A stretch of 64,000 nucleotides of DNA from Bugula neritina. Taxonomy: Eukaryota > Bryozoa > Gymnolaemata > Cheilostomatida > Bugulidae. Location: assembly GCA_964035545.1 (NCBI GenBank), contig OZ037767.1:9848207-9912206 (forward strand), written 5' to 3'. Both the position numbers and the translations under genes were made by a program. The notes beneath the pieces are model-generated. The model was not told the origin of the DNA. It ran no database searches and saw only the letters and a program-made list of their open reading frames with translations. Below, piece after piece: positions 36,022 to 50,107 of this stretch. Each line of letters begins with the position of its first letter. The first letter of the stretch is position 1.

Positions 36022-38591
36022 ACTGTCATAGTAATAGTTAAAGTTAAATTAAAATTATTACTGGTAGCAATAGTAAAACTAATAACAACACTAATATAAC
36101 TTTAAATTTAATTCTATAACTATAAGGCTATGTACTGATAATAAGAGCATCAATAGGTTTAAATCTTAATCAGTAAATGGCACAATTCAAGTAAAACTAG
36201 GTGCAACTGTAACAGTTAAGCCTAATCACAATTACGGGCTAATGCTAGCACAGGTAAGGCTTGGAGTTACAAACTAAACTTTACAGTTCAGTGAACTCTA
36301 AAAGTAAATCCGTAAAAATAAAATAATTCAAATTGAATATTAATATTATCATTATCATTATGATTATGTTAATTTTCATCAGTCTACGGTTAAGTTTATG
36401 TTGGTTAAACTTTGACAATGACCAAGATATGAATATTCTTATTTTTAATTTTATTCATACTCCGACATCATAAGGCTAACCGCTAAGCACACTCAGTGAC
36501 ACTGACTCACACTGATAGTGATACTCATACTGATAGTCATACTCATAGTGATAGTGTCAGTGAATGTGATACTCGTACCGACTCACTCAAGTTTTAGAGC
36601 TTAGCCGGCTAGGAGTAGGTAGTACTAGTACTTTTACTAGAACTACCTAAAGTTACTAGCCCTATGCCTAGTAGTAATCAGTGAGAAAATGTATTTATCG
36701 AATATTAAAACGACAATATCACAATTCTATATTTTAAGAATTCAACGCGTGGTAAAGCCAAAGGCAGCGTGAAAGTGCAAGTTTCTATATAAAGTGACAC
36801 ATAGTCAAGCATGGCTTTGTTTACGAAAAGTTAATCTGAATAAACCCCCTTTAATAATTCCGATGACACCCGACTTTTATCTAGATTCACGCTGGTTATA
36901 GTGGTGACAACTCTAAAAAATAAATATGTTGTTTATATTAAATGGATGAATAATTTAAGCCACAGTAAAGTGAAAATTTCTTAATTGCTTGTTAAGTTTG
37001 AATGAGTCAGATACATAAATTTTTTGCTCGAGCATATATATTTTATAAATACTTATGTCTTAGTATAGTTTGCTGGCCAAGCTATACTGATTTTTAAAGC
37101 CATATATTAAAATGCCATAAAAGCCATAAAGTTAAAATGAAGCATAATTCAACACTGCGAGATAGTTTGAAAATGAGGTGTCTTATACAGCAGCTAAGCT
37201 TTAAGGTATATGTGGCTATGGTTTATTGTGCAACAGTCTGTAGCCATGCAATCATATTTTGAGCCAGTCAAGGGAAAATAAGCTCTATGGAGTTTGCAAA
37301 TAGAAAAATGTTTTGGGCAAAACAGCTCTTCCTGCACGTTACTTTGGAATGAGTTTATATAGTTATATGTAATATTAGATCAAACAAATTTATATATTTA
37401 TAAAAGAATAAAAACAAAACTGTGTTTAGGTGAGACAATTACTATAGAATCGTTTATTACATAGTATGTTATATAATATAATTATATAACATATACTAAT
37501 ATATGTGATATATAATAATGTTTTATCATTCTAAATATATGTATTATGATACATAGTTATTATGTATTGTATTTAGCTAAAGGCAGCAAAAACTATTTTT
37601 GTCTGCTGTAAATTGATGTTATCTCATAACTATAGTAACAGTCCTTAATTATAGTATTTACTAGCTTTTATTATGTTTACCAACTAAACATTGGTATAGT
37701 AGCATACTGACAGTACCATAAAATATGGCTTGATAATTTATTTTTGAACAAATAAAACAGTGCACATATAATAAGAGAAAGGAGTTTGATTAATACATAG
37801 TATTTTTCAAAGCTTATTATATGAGTATGAAAACTATATGTGAAAAACAAGCTTAAAACTTGGTTGAGTAAATCAATCATAGAACATGTATGATGTACTT
37901 GTATATTTTCAGTTCAGATAATAATTATTATCTGTACAGTACTTAATATTGGAGTTTTCTTACATTATATCCTGTTTATTTAAATTGCAATATTTAAGTA
38001 TGTTTAAATTTACTTGTCTTTAAAAATGAACAATATTTTATGTTAAAGTAAATAGGCACATAATACTGCCAACTAATAGCCCATAATATATTAATAACAT
38101 ACAAAGTGCCAATTTAGGTCTTCTATTTTATGATTAGAGTATATAAATATAATACTAAGAATATTCATAGTTAGCTTCCTCATATTTTAGGACAACTCCT
38201 GATAATTTTAAATAATAACTTAGCAACTGGCAGTGTGGGCAGGGCATCTTATCCATGAACATTGTGTGTGATGCATTTGATTGGCTATAGAATACATTGC
38301 TGAGTAATACAAGCTCCGCCTACTGTAGTTCAAACGCATTTCTTTCAAGTAGCATGAATAAATAGGCTTATGAGATGAGGTATTACACCACATCTGTGCA
38401 AAGATATAAACTATCTACTCTTTATACCATATAATTTATGAAATTATAATCTGCAGACAATAGCCAGCTTGTCTATAAATAGTACTAAGCAATAAAAATA
38501 ATACCTGCCATTATGTAATCATGGAGCAAAACTAAGCAGATACTGGGTAGTAATTCATTTATATACAGAGTGTTGTTATACAAAGAAATCA

Positions 38592-39653
38592 GTGAAAAAT
38601 ATCAAGAACCTGTCAAACAGTATATTAGCAATCTATCAGAAATATATTATTAATGTATCAACCATATGTGAGCAATATATCAGCAATATTGATTTTGATT
38701 CTCACTCCATAAGTTTAATCCAAAACTACTTGACCAATCGAACACAGCATGTTATAATAGAGAACAGTATACCCAATTCCTTGCATATCACCTGTGGAGT
38801 TCCCCAGGGCTCTATCTTGGGCCCTGTGCTCTTTCTGCTGTACATAAATGATTTAGCTACCCATTGTCCTTTACTTGATACTATTCTGTTTGCCGACGAC
38901 ACAAATCTTTTTTGGAAGAGCAAAGATTTAAATGCTGATATTGGAAATATAAACTCCTCATTAAATAAAGTTAATAACTGGTGCATTGCAAACAAACTAA
39001 CTCTAAACTTAACGAAAACAAACTATATCATTGTTAAAAACTACCAAAAGAATTTTGTACTTAACAGTACCATCCATATTGACAATATACCTCTCTCACC
39101 TAGCTCAGAAATAAAATTTTTAGGTGTAGTCATTGACATTAACTTAAACTGGTGTGCTCATATAAATTCTTTAAGGACTCAGCTCAACAAAGTAACTGGT
39201 ATGATATACTTAGCTTCAAAGTTTTTACCATACAAAGCTTTGATTTTATTATATAACAGTCTGATAAACAGCAAACTTACATATTGCTTAGAAGCCTGGG
39301 GAAATGCCCCTAAAACCCATCTGAACAAGTTGCTTTTAATCCAAAAACGCATTATTCGCATTATTTTCCACAAATCACCTACTGAACACACGTCACTTCT
39401 ATTTATCAAAGCAGAAATTCTTCCTATTGATCTCTTATATATCTACCGCCTATGTCTTCTTGATCATTCAGCTTATTATACTCCATCTCACACCAAACAA
39501 CCACCAACTTACCTCACCAGACATTCTGAACTTTCCTTACCCTTACCTCTCTCTACCTCCGCAGCAGGTCATCGTCAAGTGTCCTACCAGATGTCTAGCA
39601 ATTGGAATAAGCTACCTCTGACTAAGACATCATCAAAGCTTTGCCACATTTAA
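38592..39653 (+). pseudogene. LINE reverse transcriptase fragment, fused in frame to array sequence
   Basis: The 353-codon frame starts in flanking DNA (12 codons), runs through about 24 codons of the array unit and then into LINE ORF2. From about residue 37 it shows reverse transcriptase motifs: GVPQGSILGPVLFLLYINDL, the catalytic FADDT, and KTNYIIV and KFLGVVID further on, then the thumb region and a C-terminal LEAWGNAP...LLIQKRIIRI block. This layout fits the CR1/Jockey group of non-LTR elements. Endonuclease and the N-terminal RT fingers are missing. The last ~20 residues are lost through a one-base shift near 39620; the neighbouring frame continues with FATFKILLKKHLL to about 39690. A dead 5'-truncated copy. 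Confidence 0.88.
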
Positions 39654-39913
39654 AATATTGTTGAAAAAGCACCTACTAAAATCTTTAACTTAATCTGAAT
39701 AAATAGTTCCCACTATTTTTTCAACTGCCACTTGGGCCCCGCTCCTTGAATAGCTATGCTACTGAGCACATGGGCCCCCATCTTGACTTCAATTGATATT
39801 ATATATAAATTGAATTTAGCTCCTTTTGTGTTACTGTTGTATATTTGTATTTTTTTTTGTCCTTTTGTTTTTTTTTTGATGGAAATAAAGAAAACAAACA
39901 AACAAACAAACAA
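38700..39913 (+). mobile_element. 5'-truncated LINE insertion with target duplication
   Basis: The insertion splits array unit U1. The empty site (cagcaatatgccatcaat) is seen in U2-U4. A 5-bp duplication aatat flanks it (38695-38699 and 39914-39918), and the 3' end is a (caaa)n tail. The insertion is 1214 bp. Confidence 0.92.
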
Positions 39914-40807
39914 AATATGCCATCAATATTGATCTGAACATTAACTGTAATTATTGAATCAACATCCATATTAAGCTATTATTATCACTGATACTTTTAC
40001 AAAATTACAACAGATCGAAACAAAATGTTATAATTACTTCCAAGTATCAAAGATGCTTGCACAACAATATGTTGGACCAACAGTGAGAATAAGATTATGC
40101 TAAAACCAAAGCCAAATATAATCAATGTTTAAATTTAAATTTTCTACATGATAGGAACAGGTGACTTTTTCAACAATGACTTCTCAATGTTTATTTATTA
40201 AATGTTGGTTGCTAATAACTAGCTTTACTATTTTTAGTTCTTTAAAACTTGGTACAAAATAAAGACAACTCCAAAAGTAGAGGTGGAAGCATCAAGAAAC
40301 TGGGTTGGAAATTTTGTGTCCAACTATCTAGGCAGTGTCAACATAATATCAATGCTTGTCTTTATTTAAACAACCCTGGTGCTGATAAATTTTGACGTCA
40401 GAAAGTCTATTCACCAAAGATTATTCATTGTACAAATAAACGTCTGTTCTATCTTAATCTTTATTTTACCGTTATCTAGAATACAATATAAAATGGCAGC
40501 AAGCGGATTTGCTTTATAGGTAAATAGTCAGACTCCCAGGCAGCTAAATAAAGATAACCATTGAATTTTGTGACAAGAAGTTTGACCCATACTACCTTAG
40601 GATTTTAAGTATTGCTAGTAATAATATAGTTTGAATAAATTCTAATTACCAATTAGTAACTTCATCAGGAAAGAATAAAAAGTAGCATTTTATTTCATAT
40701 TTGATTTGTTTTAAAATAAAGCAAATTTATGCAAAGCATTTATCTTTAAAGTTTGAATGAAAATTAATAGGTAGAATTTCAAGTAAAATATAATTATGTA
40801 ATGTAGG

Positions 40808-41015
<208 letters not shown>

Positions 41016-43283
41016 AATTGCTAGCTCGTAAAGATATATTTAAAAATATATATATATATATATCATTATTATCACGTGTTCATCATTCACATAATGTGAA
41101 GGATGGAAACGCAGTGATAATAATGCTTTCATGTTTATTGTCAGTAATAACATAATATACTTGTTATTACTATTAAGGTGTCATTATTTTATAAATCATC
41201 AAAAAGCAAAAATTGTCTCGTATGGTTTTGTCACTATTGTACTGTGGACTGTAGCTAGTGCTAGTATGCATGTCCATGGCTCATGTAAAGCTTTTATACT
41301 GTCAATAGATATTATTTCATGATTTATAGTTGTCAAAATATGTTGGTATGTTTCAAATTTGTGTGGTTACAATCTCAGCCGATCTTATATTTCTAGTTTA
41401 TTTATTTAATAATATAGTATTCTTGCAGTTGTTATCTTTTTTGTTAAATTGAATAAGTTGTAGAAAATCGTCACATGGTTTACTAAATTGTTTATGTAAC
41501 ATATAGCTGGTTTTATATAATAATATGCATTATGATAAAAAAGCATCAATTATATGGTAGATATTCTGTCTTTAAAAATTATATCAACAAAAACCATGCT
41601 CATTCACAAACCAACATTTTATATAAATAATTATTTTACTCTTTCCCGTAAAGCACGGTTATCTTCTATATACAAAACATCTAAGAAGTTTTCTAAACAA
41701 AGAGATTAAAAGTTTGCTAATTTTACAACAATGTTGCAATTTTTATTTAGTTTGAAGTTGTTTTTTACCCTCATCAATTTTCCGTAGTAATTAGCTTTTT
41801 CTTGTTCTAATTTTGTGTGTGTTAATTTTAAAATTGTCTTATGTCAAGGAAGTAGTTTCCTTAGTTTTCTTTTGTAGGCAGTCAGTCTGAACAACATCTC
41901 AGGCTGCTCGAGCAGTCTAATATTAATTTGTTCTGGCCACTCGTTGACAATTGATTGTTTTTAATATTCGTCTGGACGAAGCTTTCCTGCTGTGGCGGTT
42001 GGTCTGTAACATAAATAATAAGCAAATAATTACATACGTGCTATCTAAAAATTTATTTGTGCAAATTTATAATTTGTATATGATGTCAATAAAATATAAA
42101 CACTGTGAAATACACACTGTTAGGACCAGCAAATATATATAATTGTAGTAGGTTTGGGGATCTACTCATGCTTCAACTATTTTCTTTGTGTGAATGCCCT
42201 AACTGTTTTATTTACGTGAATGCCCAAGTTTTATTTGTCTGTTGTGAGTTCGATTTTAGAAGGTTCTGGGAGTCCCAGTGGAGATTCCGTCTACTACTGG
42301 AGCTCGAGGACTATACTACTATTTTCAACTACTAAGGCAATCTATCAGAAATTTATTATTAATGTATCAACCATATGTGAGCAATATATCAGCAATATGC
42401 CATCAATATTGATCTGAACATTAACTGTAATTATTGAATCAACATCCATATTAAGCTATTATTATCACTGATACTTTTACAAAATTACAACAGAAACAAA
42501 ATGTTATAATTACTTCCAAGTATCAAAGATGCTTGCATAACAATATGTTGGACCAACAGTGAGAATAAGATTATGCTAAAACCAAAGCCAAATATAATAA
42601 ATGTTTAAATTTAAATTTTCTACATGATAGGAACAGGTGACTTTTTCAACAATAACTTCTCAATGTTTATCTATTAAATGTTGGTTGCTAATAACTAGCT
42701 TTACTATTTTTAATTCTTTAAAACTTGGTACAAAATAAAGACAACTCCAAAAGTAGAGGTGGAAGCATCAAGAAACTGGGTTGGAAATTTTGTGTCCAAC
42801 TATCTAGGCAGTGTCAGCATAATATCAATGCTTGTCTTTATTTAAACAACCCTGGTGCTGATAAATTTTGACGTCAGAAAGTCTATTCACCAAAGATTAT
42901 TCATTGTACAAATAAACGTCTGTTCTATCTTAATCTTTATCTTATCGTTATCTAGAATACAATCTAAAATGGCAGCAAGCGGATTTGCTTTATAGGTAAA
43001 TAGTCAGACTCCCAGGCAGCTAAATAAAGATAACCATTGAATTTTGTGACAAGAAGTTTGACCCATACTACCTTAGGATTTTAAGTATTGCTAGTAATAA
43101 TATAGTTTGAATAAATTCTAATTACCAATTAGTAACTTCATCAGGAAAGAATAAAAAGTAGCATTTTATTTCATATTTGATTTGTTTTAAAATAAAGCAA
43201 ATTTATGCAAAGCATTTATCTTCAAAGTTTGAATGAAAATTAATAGGTAGAATTTCAAGTAAAATATAATTATGTAATGTAGG

Positions 43284-43353
<70 letters not shown>

Positions 43354-43356
<3 letters not shown>

Positions 43357-43463
43357 CATTGCTACTCTGAAGATGGGTACAGTGGTACCCGAAATATCAG
43401 TGTAATTACTTTACCTAATAAAGTAATAAATAACAATGTTTCTCGTATACCTATTTATAATCA
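43354..43463 (+). mobile_element. Truncated PLE 3' end in U2
   Basis: Same fragment as in U1, almost identical, consistent with duplication of the whole unit after the insertion. Confidence 0.85.
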
Positions 43464-43490
43464 AATTGCTAGCTCGTAAAGATATATTTA

Positions 43491-43521
<31 letters not shown>

Positions 43522-45710
43522 CATTATTATCACGTGTTCATCATTCACATAATGTGAAGGATGGAAACGCAGTGATAATAATGCTTTCATGTTTATTGTC
43601 AGTAATAACATAATATACTTGTTATTACTATTAAGGTGTCATTATTTTATAAATCATCAAAAAGCAAAAATTGTCTCGTATGGTTTTGTCACTATTGTAC
43701 TGTGGACTGTAGCTAGTGCTAGTATGCATGTCCATGGCTCATGTAAAGCTTTTATACTGTCAATAGATATGATTTCATGATTTATAGTTGTCAAAATATG
43801 TTGGTATATGTTTCAAATTTGTGTGGTTACAATCTTATATTTCTAGTTTATTTATTTAATAATAATATAGTATTCTTGCAGGTATTATCTTTTTTGTTAA
43901 ATTGAATAGGTTGTAGAAAATCGTCACATGGTTTACTAAATTGTTTATGTAACATATAGCTGGTTTTATATAATAATATGCATTATGATAAAAAAGCATC
44001 AATTATATGCTAGATATTCTGTCTTTAAAAATTATATCAACAAAAACCATGCTCATTCACAAACCAACATTTTATATAAATAACTATTTTACTCTTTCCC
44101 GTAAAGCCCGGTTATCTTCTATATACAAAACATCTAAGAAGTTTTCTAAACAAAGAGATTAAAAGTTTGCTAATTTTACAACAATGTTGCAATTTTTATT
44201 TAGTTTGAAGTTGTTTTTTACCCTTATCAATTTTCCGTAGTAATTAGCTTTTTCTTGTTCTAATTTTGTGTGTGTTAATTTTAGAATTGTCTTATGTCAA
44301 GGAAGTAGTTTCCTTAGTTTTCTTTTGTAGGCAATCAGTCTGAACAACATCTCAGGCTGCTCGAGCAGTCTAATATTAATTTGTTGTGGCCACTCGTTGA
44401 CAATTGATTGTTGTTTTTAATATTCGTCTGGACAAAGCTTTCCTGCTGTGGCGGTTGGTCTGTAACATAATAATAAGCAAATAATTACATACGTGCTATC
44501 TAAAAATTTATTCGTGCAAATTTATAATTTGTATATGATGTCAATAAAATATAAACACTGTGAAATAAACACTGTCAGGGCCAGCAAATATATATAATTG
44601 TAGTAGGTTTGGGGATCTACTCATGCTTCAACTATTTTCTTTGTGTGAATGCCCTAACTGTTTTATTTACGTGAATGCCCAAGTTTTATTTGTCTGTTGT
44701 GAGTTCGATTTTAGAAGGTTCTGGGAGTCCCAGTGGAGATTCCGTCTACTACTGGAGCTCGAGGACTATACTACTATTTTCAACTACTAAGGCAATCTAT
44801 CAGAAATTTATTATTAATGTATCAACCATATGTGAGCAATATATCAGCAATATGCCATCAATATTGATCTGAACATTAACTGTAATTATTGAATCAACAT
44901 CCATATTAAGCTATTATTATCACTGATACTTTTACAAAATTACAACAGAAACAAAATGTTATAATTACTTCCAAGTATCAAAGATGCTTGCATAACAATA
45001 TGTTGGACCAACAGTGAGAATAAGATTATGCTAAAACCAAAGCCAAATATAATCAATGTTTAAATTTAAATTTTCTACATGATAGGAACAGGTGACTTTT
45101 TCAACAATAACTTCTCAATGTTTATCTATTAAATGTTGGTTGCTAATAACTAGCTTTACTATTTTTAATTCTTTAAAACTTGGTACAAAATAAAGACAAC
45201 TCCAAAAGTAGAGGTGGAAGCGTCAAGAAACTGGGTTGGAAATTTTGTGTCCAACTATCTAGGCAGTGTCAGCATAATATCAATGCTTGTCTTTATTTAA
45301 ACAACCCTGGTGCTGATAAATTTTGACGTTAGAAAGTCTATTCACCAAAGATTATTGATTGTACAAATAAACGTCTGTTCTATCTTAATCTTTATCTTAT
45401 CGTTATCTAGAATACAATCTAAAATGGCAGCAAGCGGATTTGCTTTATAGGTAAATAGTCAGACTCCCAGGCAGCTAAATAAAAATAACCATTGAATTTT
45501 GTGACAAGAAGTTTGACCCATACTACCTTACGATTTTAAGTATTGCTAGTAATAATATAGTTTGAATAAATTCTAATTACCAATTAGTAACTTCATCAGG
45601 AAAGAATAAAAAGTAGCATTTTATTTGTTTTAAAATAAAGCAAATTTATGCAAAGCATTTATCTTCAGAGTTTGAATGAAAATTAATAGTTAGAATTTCA
45701 AGTAAAATAT

Positions 45711-45775
45711 AATTATGTAATGTAGGCCTAAATATATATATATATATATATATTTAGGCCTACATTACATAATTA
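45711..45775. repeat. Perfect hairpin in U3
   Basis: aattatgtaatgtaggccta at the left is repeated as its exact reverse complement on the right, around a TA run. In the other units only the left arm exists, followed by TA and the PLE fragment. The right arm is therefore new and joins the unit to the 110-bp satellite. Confidence 0.92.
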
Positions 45776-45776
45776 T

Positions 45777-46591
45777 ACTAGTAATAAATGCCATTATATT
45801 AATCAAATCTCATTTTACTTCTTCTAATGTTTATGCTCTAGATTTATTTCTATAGAGCACTCTAGTAACGTTTTGTGTACGAAACTACTAGTAATAAATG
45901 CCATTATATTAATCAAATCTCATTTTACTTCTTCTAATGTTTATGCTCTAGATTTATTTCTATAGAGCACTCTAGTAACGTTTTGTGTACGAAACTATTA
46001 GTAATAAATGCCATTATATTAATCAAATCTCATTTTACTTCTTCTAATGTTTATGCTCTAGATTTATTTCTATAGAGCACTCTAGTAACGTTTTGTGTAC
46101 GAAACTACTAGTAATAAATGCCATTATATTTATCAAATCTCATTTTACTTCTTCTAATGTTTATGCTCTAGATTTATTTCTATAGAGCACTCTAGTAACG
46201 TTTTGTGTACGAAACTACTAGTAATAAATGCCATTATATTAATCAAATCTCATTTTACTTCTTCTAATGTTTATGCTCTAGATTTATTTCTATAGAGCAC
46301 TCTAGTAACGTTTTGTGTACGAAACTACTAGTAATAAATGCCATTATATTTATCAAATCTCATTTTACTTCTTCTAATGTTTATGCTCTAGATTTATTTC
46401 TATAGAGCACTCTAGTAACGTTTTGTGTACGAAACTACTAGTAATAAATGCCATTATATTAATCAAATCTCATTTTACTTCTTCTAATGTTTATGCTCTA
46501 GATTTATTTCTATAGAGCACTCTAGTAACGTTTTGTGTACGAAACTACTAGTAATAAATGCCATTATATTAATCAAATCTCATTTTACTTC

Positions 46592-46599
<8 letters not shown>
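45777..46599. repeat. 110-bp satellite, seven full copies and a partial one
   Basis: Copies start at 45781, 45891, 46001, 46111, 46221, 46331, 46441 and 46551 (partial), exactly 110 bp apart. They are nearly identical; the fourth and sixth share a tatc variant where the rest have aatc, suggesting two-unit block duplication. It lies between TA runs in U3, in the place of the PLE fragment of the other units. No coding potential. Confidence 0.97.

Positions 46600-46636
<37 letters not shown>
46600..46636. repeat. (TA)n microsatellite, U3
   Basis: TA run closing the 110-bp satellite; after it the unit resumes at the cattattatcacgtgttcat hairpin. Confidence 0.9.
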
Positions 46637-46638
<2 letters not shown>

Positions 46639-48388
46639 TTATTATTATCACGTGTTCATCATTCACATAATGTGAAGGATGGAAACACAGTGATAATAAT
46701 GCTTTCATGTTTATTGTCAGTAATAACATAATATACTTGTTATTACTATTAAGGTTTCATTATTTTATAAATCATCAAAAAGCAAAAATTGTCTCGCATG
46801 GTTTTGTCACTATTGCACTGTGGACTGTAGCTAGTGCTAGTATGCATGTCCATGGCCCATGTAAAGCTTTTATACTGTCAATAGATATGATTTCATGATT
46901 TATAGTTGTCAAAATATGTTGGTATGTTTCAAATTTGTGTGGTTACAATCTCAGCCGATCTTATATTTCTAGTTTATTTATTTAATAATATAGTATTCTT
47001 GCAGTTGTTATCTTTTTTGTTAAATTGAATAAGTTGTAGAAAATCGTCACATGGTTTACTAAATTGTTTATGTAACATATAGCTGGTTTTATATAATAAT
47101 ATGCATTATGATAAAAAAGCATCAATTATATGGTAGATATTCTGTCTTTAAAAATTATATCAACAAAAACCATGCTCATTCACAAACCAACATTTTATAT
47201 AAATAATTATTTTACTCTTTCCCGTAAAGCACGGTTATCTTCTATATACAAAACATCTAAGAAGTTTCCTAAACAAAGAGATTAAAAGTTTGCTAATTTT
47301 ACAACAATGTTGCAATTTTTATTTAGTTTGAAGTTGTTTTTTACCCTCATCAATTTTCCGTAGTAATTAGCTTTTTCTTGTTCTAATTTTGTGTGTGTTA
47401 ATTTTAAAATTGTCTTATGTCAAGGGAGTAGTTTCCTTAGTTTTCTTTTGTAGGCAGTCAGTCTGAACAACATTTCAGGCTGCTCGAGCAGTTTAATATT
47501 AATTTGTTGTGGCCACTCGTTGACAATTGATTATTGTTTTTAATATTCGTCTGGACGAAGCTTTCCTGCTGTGGCGGTTGGTCTGTAACATAAATAATAA
47601 GCAAATAATTACATATGTGCTATCTAAAAATTTATTCGTGCAAATTTATAATTTGTATATGATGTCAATAAAATATAAACACTGTGAAATACACACTGTC
47701 AGGGCCAGCAAATATATATAATTGTAGTAGGTTTGGGGATCTACTCATGCTTCAACTATTTTCTTTGTGTGAATGCCCTAACTGTTTTATTTACGTGAAT
47801 GCCCAAGTTTTATTTGTCTGTTGTGAGTTCGATTTTAGAAGGTTCTGGGAGTCCCAGTGGAGATTCCGTCTACTACTGGAGCTCGAGGACTATACTACTA
47901 TTTTCAACTACTAAGGCAATTTATCAGAAATTTATTATTAATGTATCAACCATATGTGAGCAATATATCAGCAATATGTCATCAATATTGATCTAAACAT
48001 TAACTGTAATTATTGAATCAACATCCATATTAAGCTATTATTATCACTGATACTTTTACAAAATTACAACAGAAACAAAATGTTATAATTACTTCCAAGT
48101 ATCAAAGATGCTTGCATAACAATATGTTGGACCAACAGTGAGAATAAGATTATGCTAAAACCAAAGCCAAATATAATCAATGTTTAAATTTAAATTTTCT
48201 ACATGATAGGAACAGGTGACTTTTTCAACAATAACTTCTCAATGTTTATCTATTAAATGTTGGTTGCTAATAACTAGCTTTACTATTTTTAATTCTTTAA
48301 AACTTGGTACAAAATAAAGACAACTCCAAAAGTAGAGGTGGAAGCATCAAGAAACTGGGTTGGAAATTTTGTGTCCAACTATCTAGGC

Positions 48389-50107
48389 CAGGGCTGTCCA
48401 AAAGGCGGCCCGGGGTCCGGATCCGGCCCTCCAGCTATATTTGTGTGGCCCCCCAAGGTATAGCAAGTTACAAATTTTTTGTTTAAATCAAATTTGCTAA
48501 CTAGCCTGAAACAGCAGCACAATTTCTATTAAAATGTAGTTTAGTTTCTTGTACAATATTGTTCTGTGGGTGGCATGCGTGTTACCTACTTATTATTGTT
48601 TAGCCTGAGATCAAACTACAACCAATAACAGCAAGCTAGTCATTATAGCCTGTTAGCTAGCAAGCTTGTGACTTACAATATGTAGACCCCTCTATTATAT
48701 GCTCATCTCTACGCGTTTACTGAAGCGTGAAGTGATCCACAGTGCTTACTACTTAAAAAGAAATATACCATTTCCAGTATATAAATCCATAATTTACATA
48801 AAATCTAAGTCATTGCTTTTTTATTCAGATATCATGCTTTCTTGCTAAGTTATTTTACTGGTACTAAACAATCAACTTTTCAGGCAAAATTAGCCGAAAA
48901 TGTGCAGTTTTTTTTCTACAACTTTGCAAAAGAATGAAAAAATTCCAAAAAAGTTGCACTGGAAAAAAATAAGATTCACACCATAGTTTTTAAATTTTGA
49001 TTCTAGTAGCATACAATTAAATGAGATTTTTTTTACTGGTACTAAATTTTTACACAGTTACAATGCAAACCTGAGCAAGGCAGTTGCAGCTAAAAAGTTG
49101 CCCTTAGCTATCTTGTGCAGACAGATATTTCAAAGACATTTAATCAGGACAGGCCATATAGAGACAAGACTTTTTTGAAAGTATAACTGAGATCTCACTT
49201 TTATTGACTGTATTGTGAAAGATAAGTAGTTGAAGAATCTCTGGCACACTTCACTTATGCAGTACTAAAATATTCTTATGTATATTAGTTTTCATTTACA
49301 TACTGTTTTAAGGTTAGGTGCCTAAACAATTTTGTTTTATAATGAATTTTGTACGAGTATGTACTGAAATGATTTGAGATTTCTGATCCCTTGACCTTTG
49401 ACATTTGACCTTTGACTGTTAGGTACTATAAAACTTATACTATTTATAGCTAACTTTCATAGCATACTATTGTTAGATGCTGCACTGCACAGCACTATCA
49501 CTGAGATGGCTTGAAGGTTTGAACTTTCAATTTTTAGTCAAATGAAATACACAAAAATAAATATCACACTTCACTCACTAGTCAGCACTTAGTCCAGCAA
49601 CTAAGGGTTATATGTTCTGATACGAAACCAGATATTAACAGAATTGTTCAAGGCAAACAATACTCACTGTGTACTCACAAGTGTCTCACTGATTGTTGTA
49701 AAATATAACTATACCGCTATGAGTACAGACTCTTAGCACTGGCATATCTTGTTTAAATTTTGCATGAATATCATGAATATTTACTTTGTATGTATATATG
49801 TATAATTTGGGTTTGGTTACAATTTTGTATTTATGTTTCTTGTTTACCTATTTTAATTAAATGCGTATACACACACATACACACACATACACACACATAC
49901 ACACACACATAAATATCGATTTAAATGTGTTATGGTTTTATTAAAAATGCAAAGCCTAACCATTGCTTATAATTACAATACATATAGCCTGCAGATGCTC
50001 AATGAATCTTGAAAATTGATTTTTAAAAACAGAAAAAATGTTGTGGCCCTCGGCTCAAGCTGAAACTTGCAGAGTGGCCCTCGGTCTGAAAAGGTTGGAC
50101 ACCCCTG
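48389..50107. mobile_element. Non-autonomous hAT-like DNA transposon in U4
   Basis: 1719 bp flanked by a perfect 8-bp duplication atctaggc (48381-48388, 50108-50115); the empty site is intact in U2 and U3. Termini are cagggctgtccaa and, on the complement, caggggtgtccaa, 12 of 13 identical. An 8-bp duplication and CAGGG-type ends are hallmarks of hAT. Both ends continue into GC-rich ggccc motifs. No transposase frame is present; the interior is AT-rich with an (ac)n tract at about 49868-49910. Confidence 0.93.

Larger units (their letters stand above)
35095..38627. other. Intergenic region upstream of the thioredoxin-like gene
   Basis: No supported gene. It contains two tRNA-like segments (35522-35601, 35711-35786), SINE copy F (35818-36021) and a short gatagtgatactcata repeat near 36490-36600. 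From about 36.6 to 38.6 kb it is AT-rich with nothing I can identify. The promoter of the minus-strand gene should lie near 35.1-35.4 kb, but no clear core element was seen. Confidence 0.55.

Noticed and set aside
45777-46599. 110-bp satellite as a hammerhead repeat (cgaaactactagta resembles GAA plus stem III)
   Set aside because: No CUGANGA core at a suitable place; the nearest segment is ctagtaa with three mismatches, and stem I cannot form.
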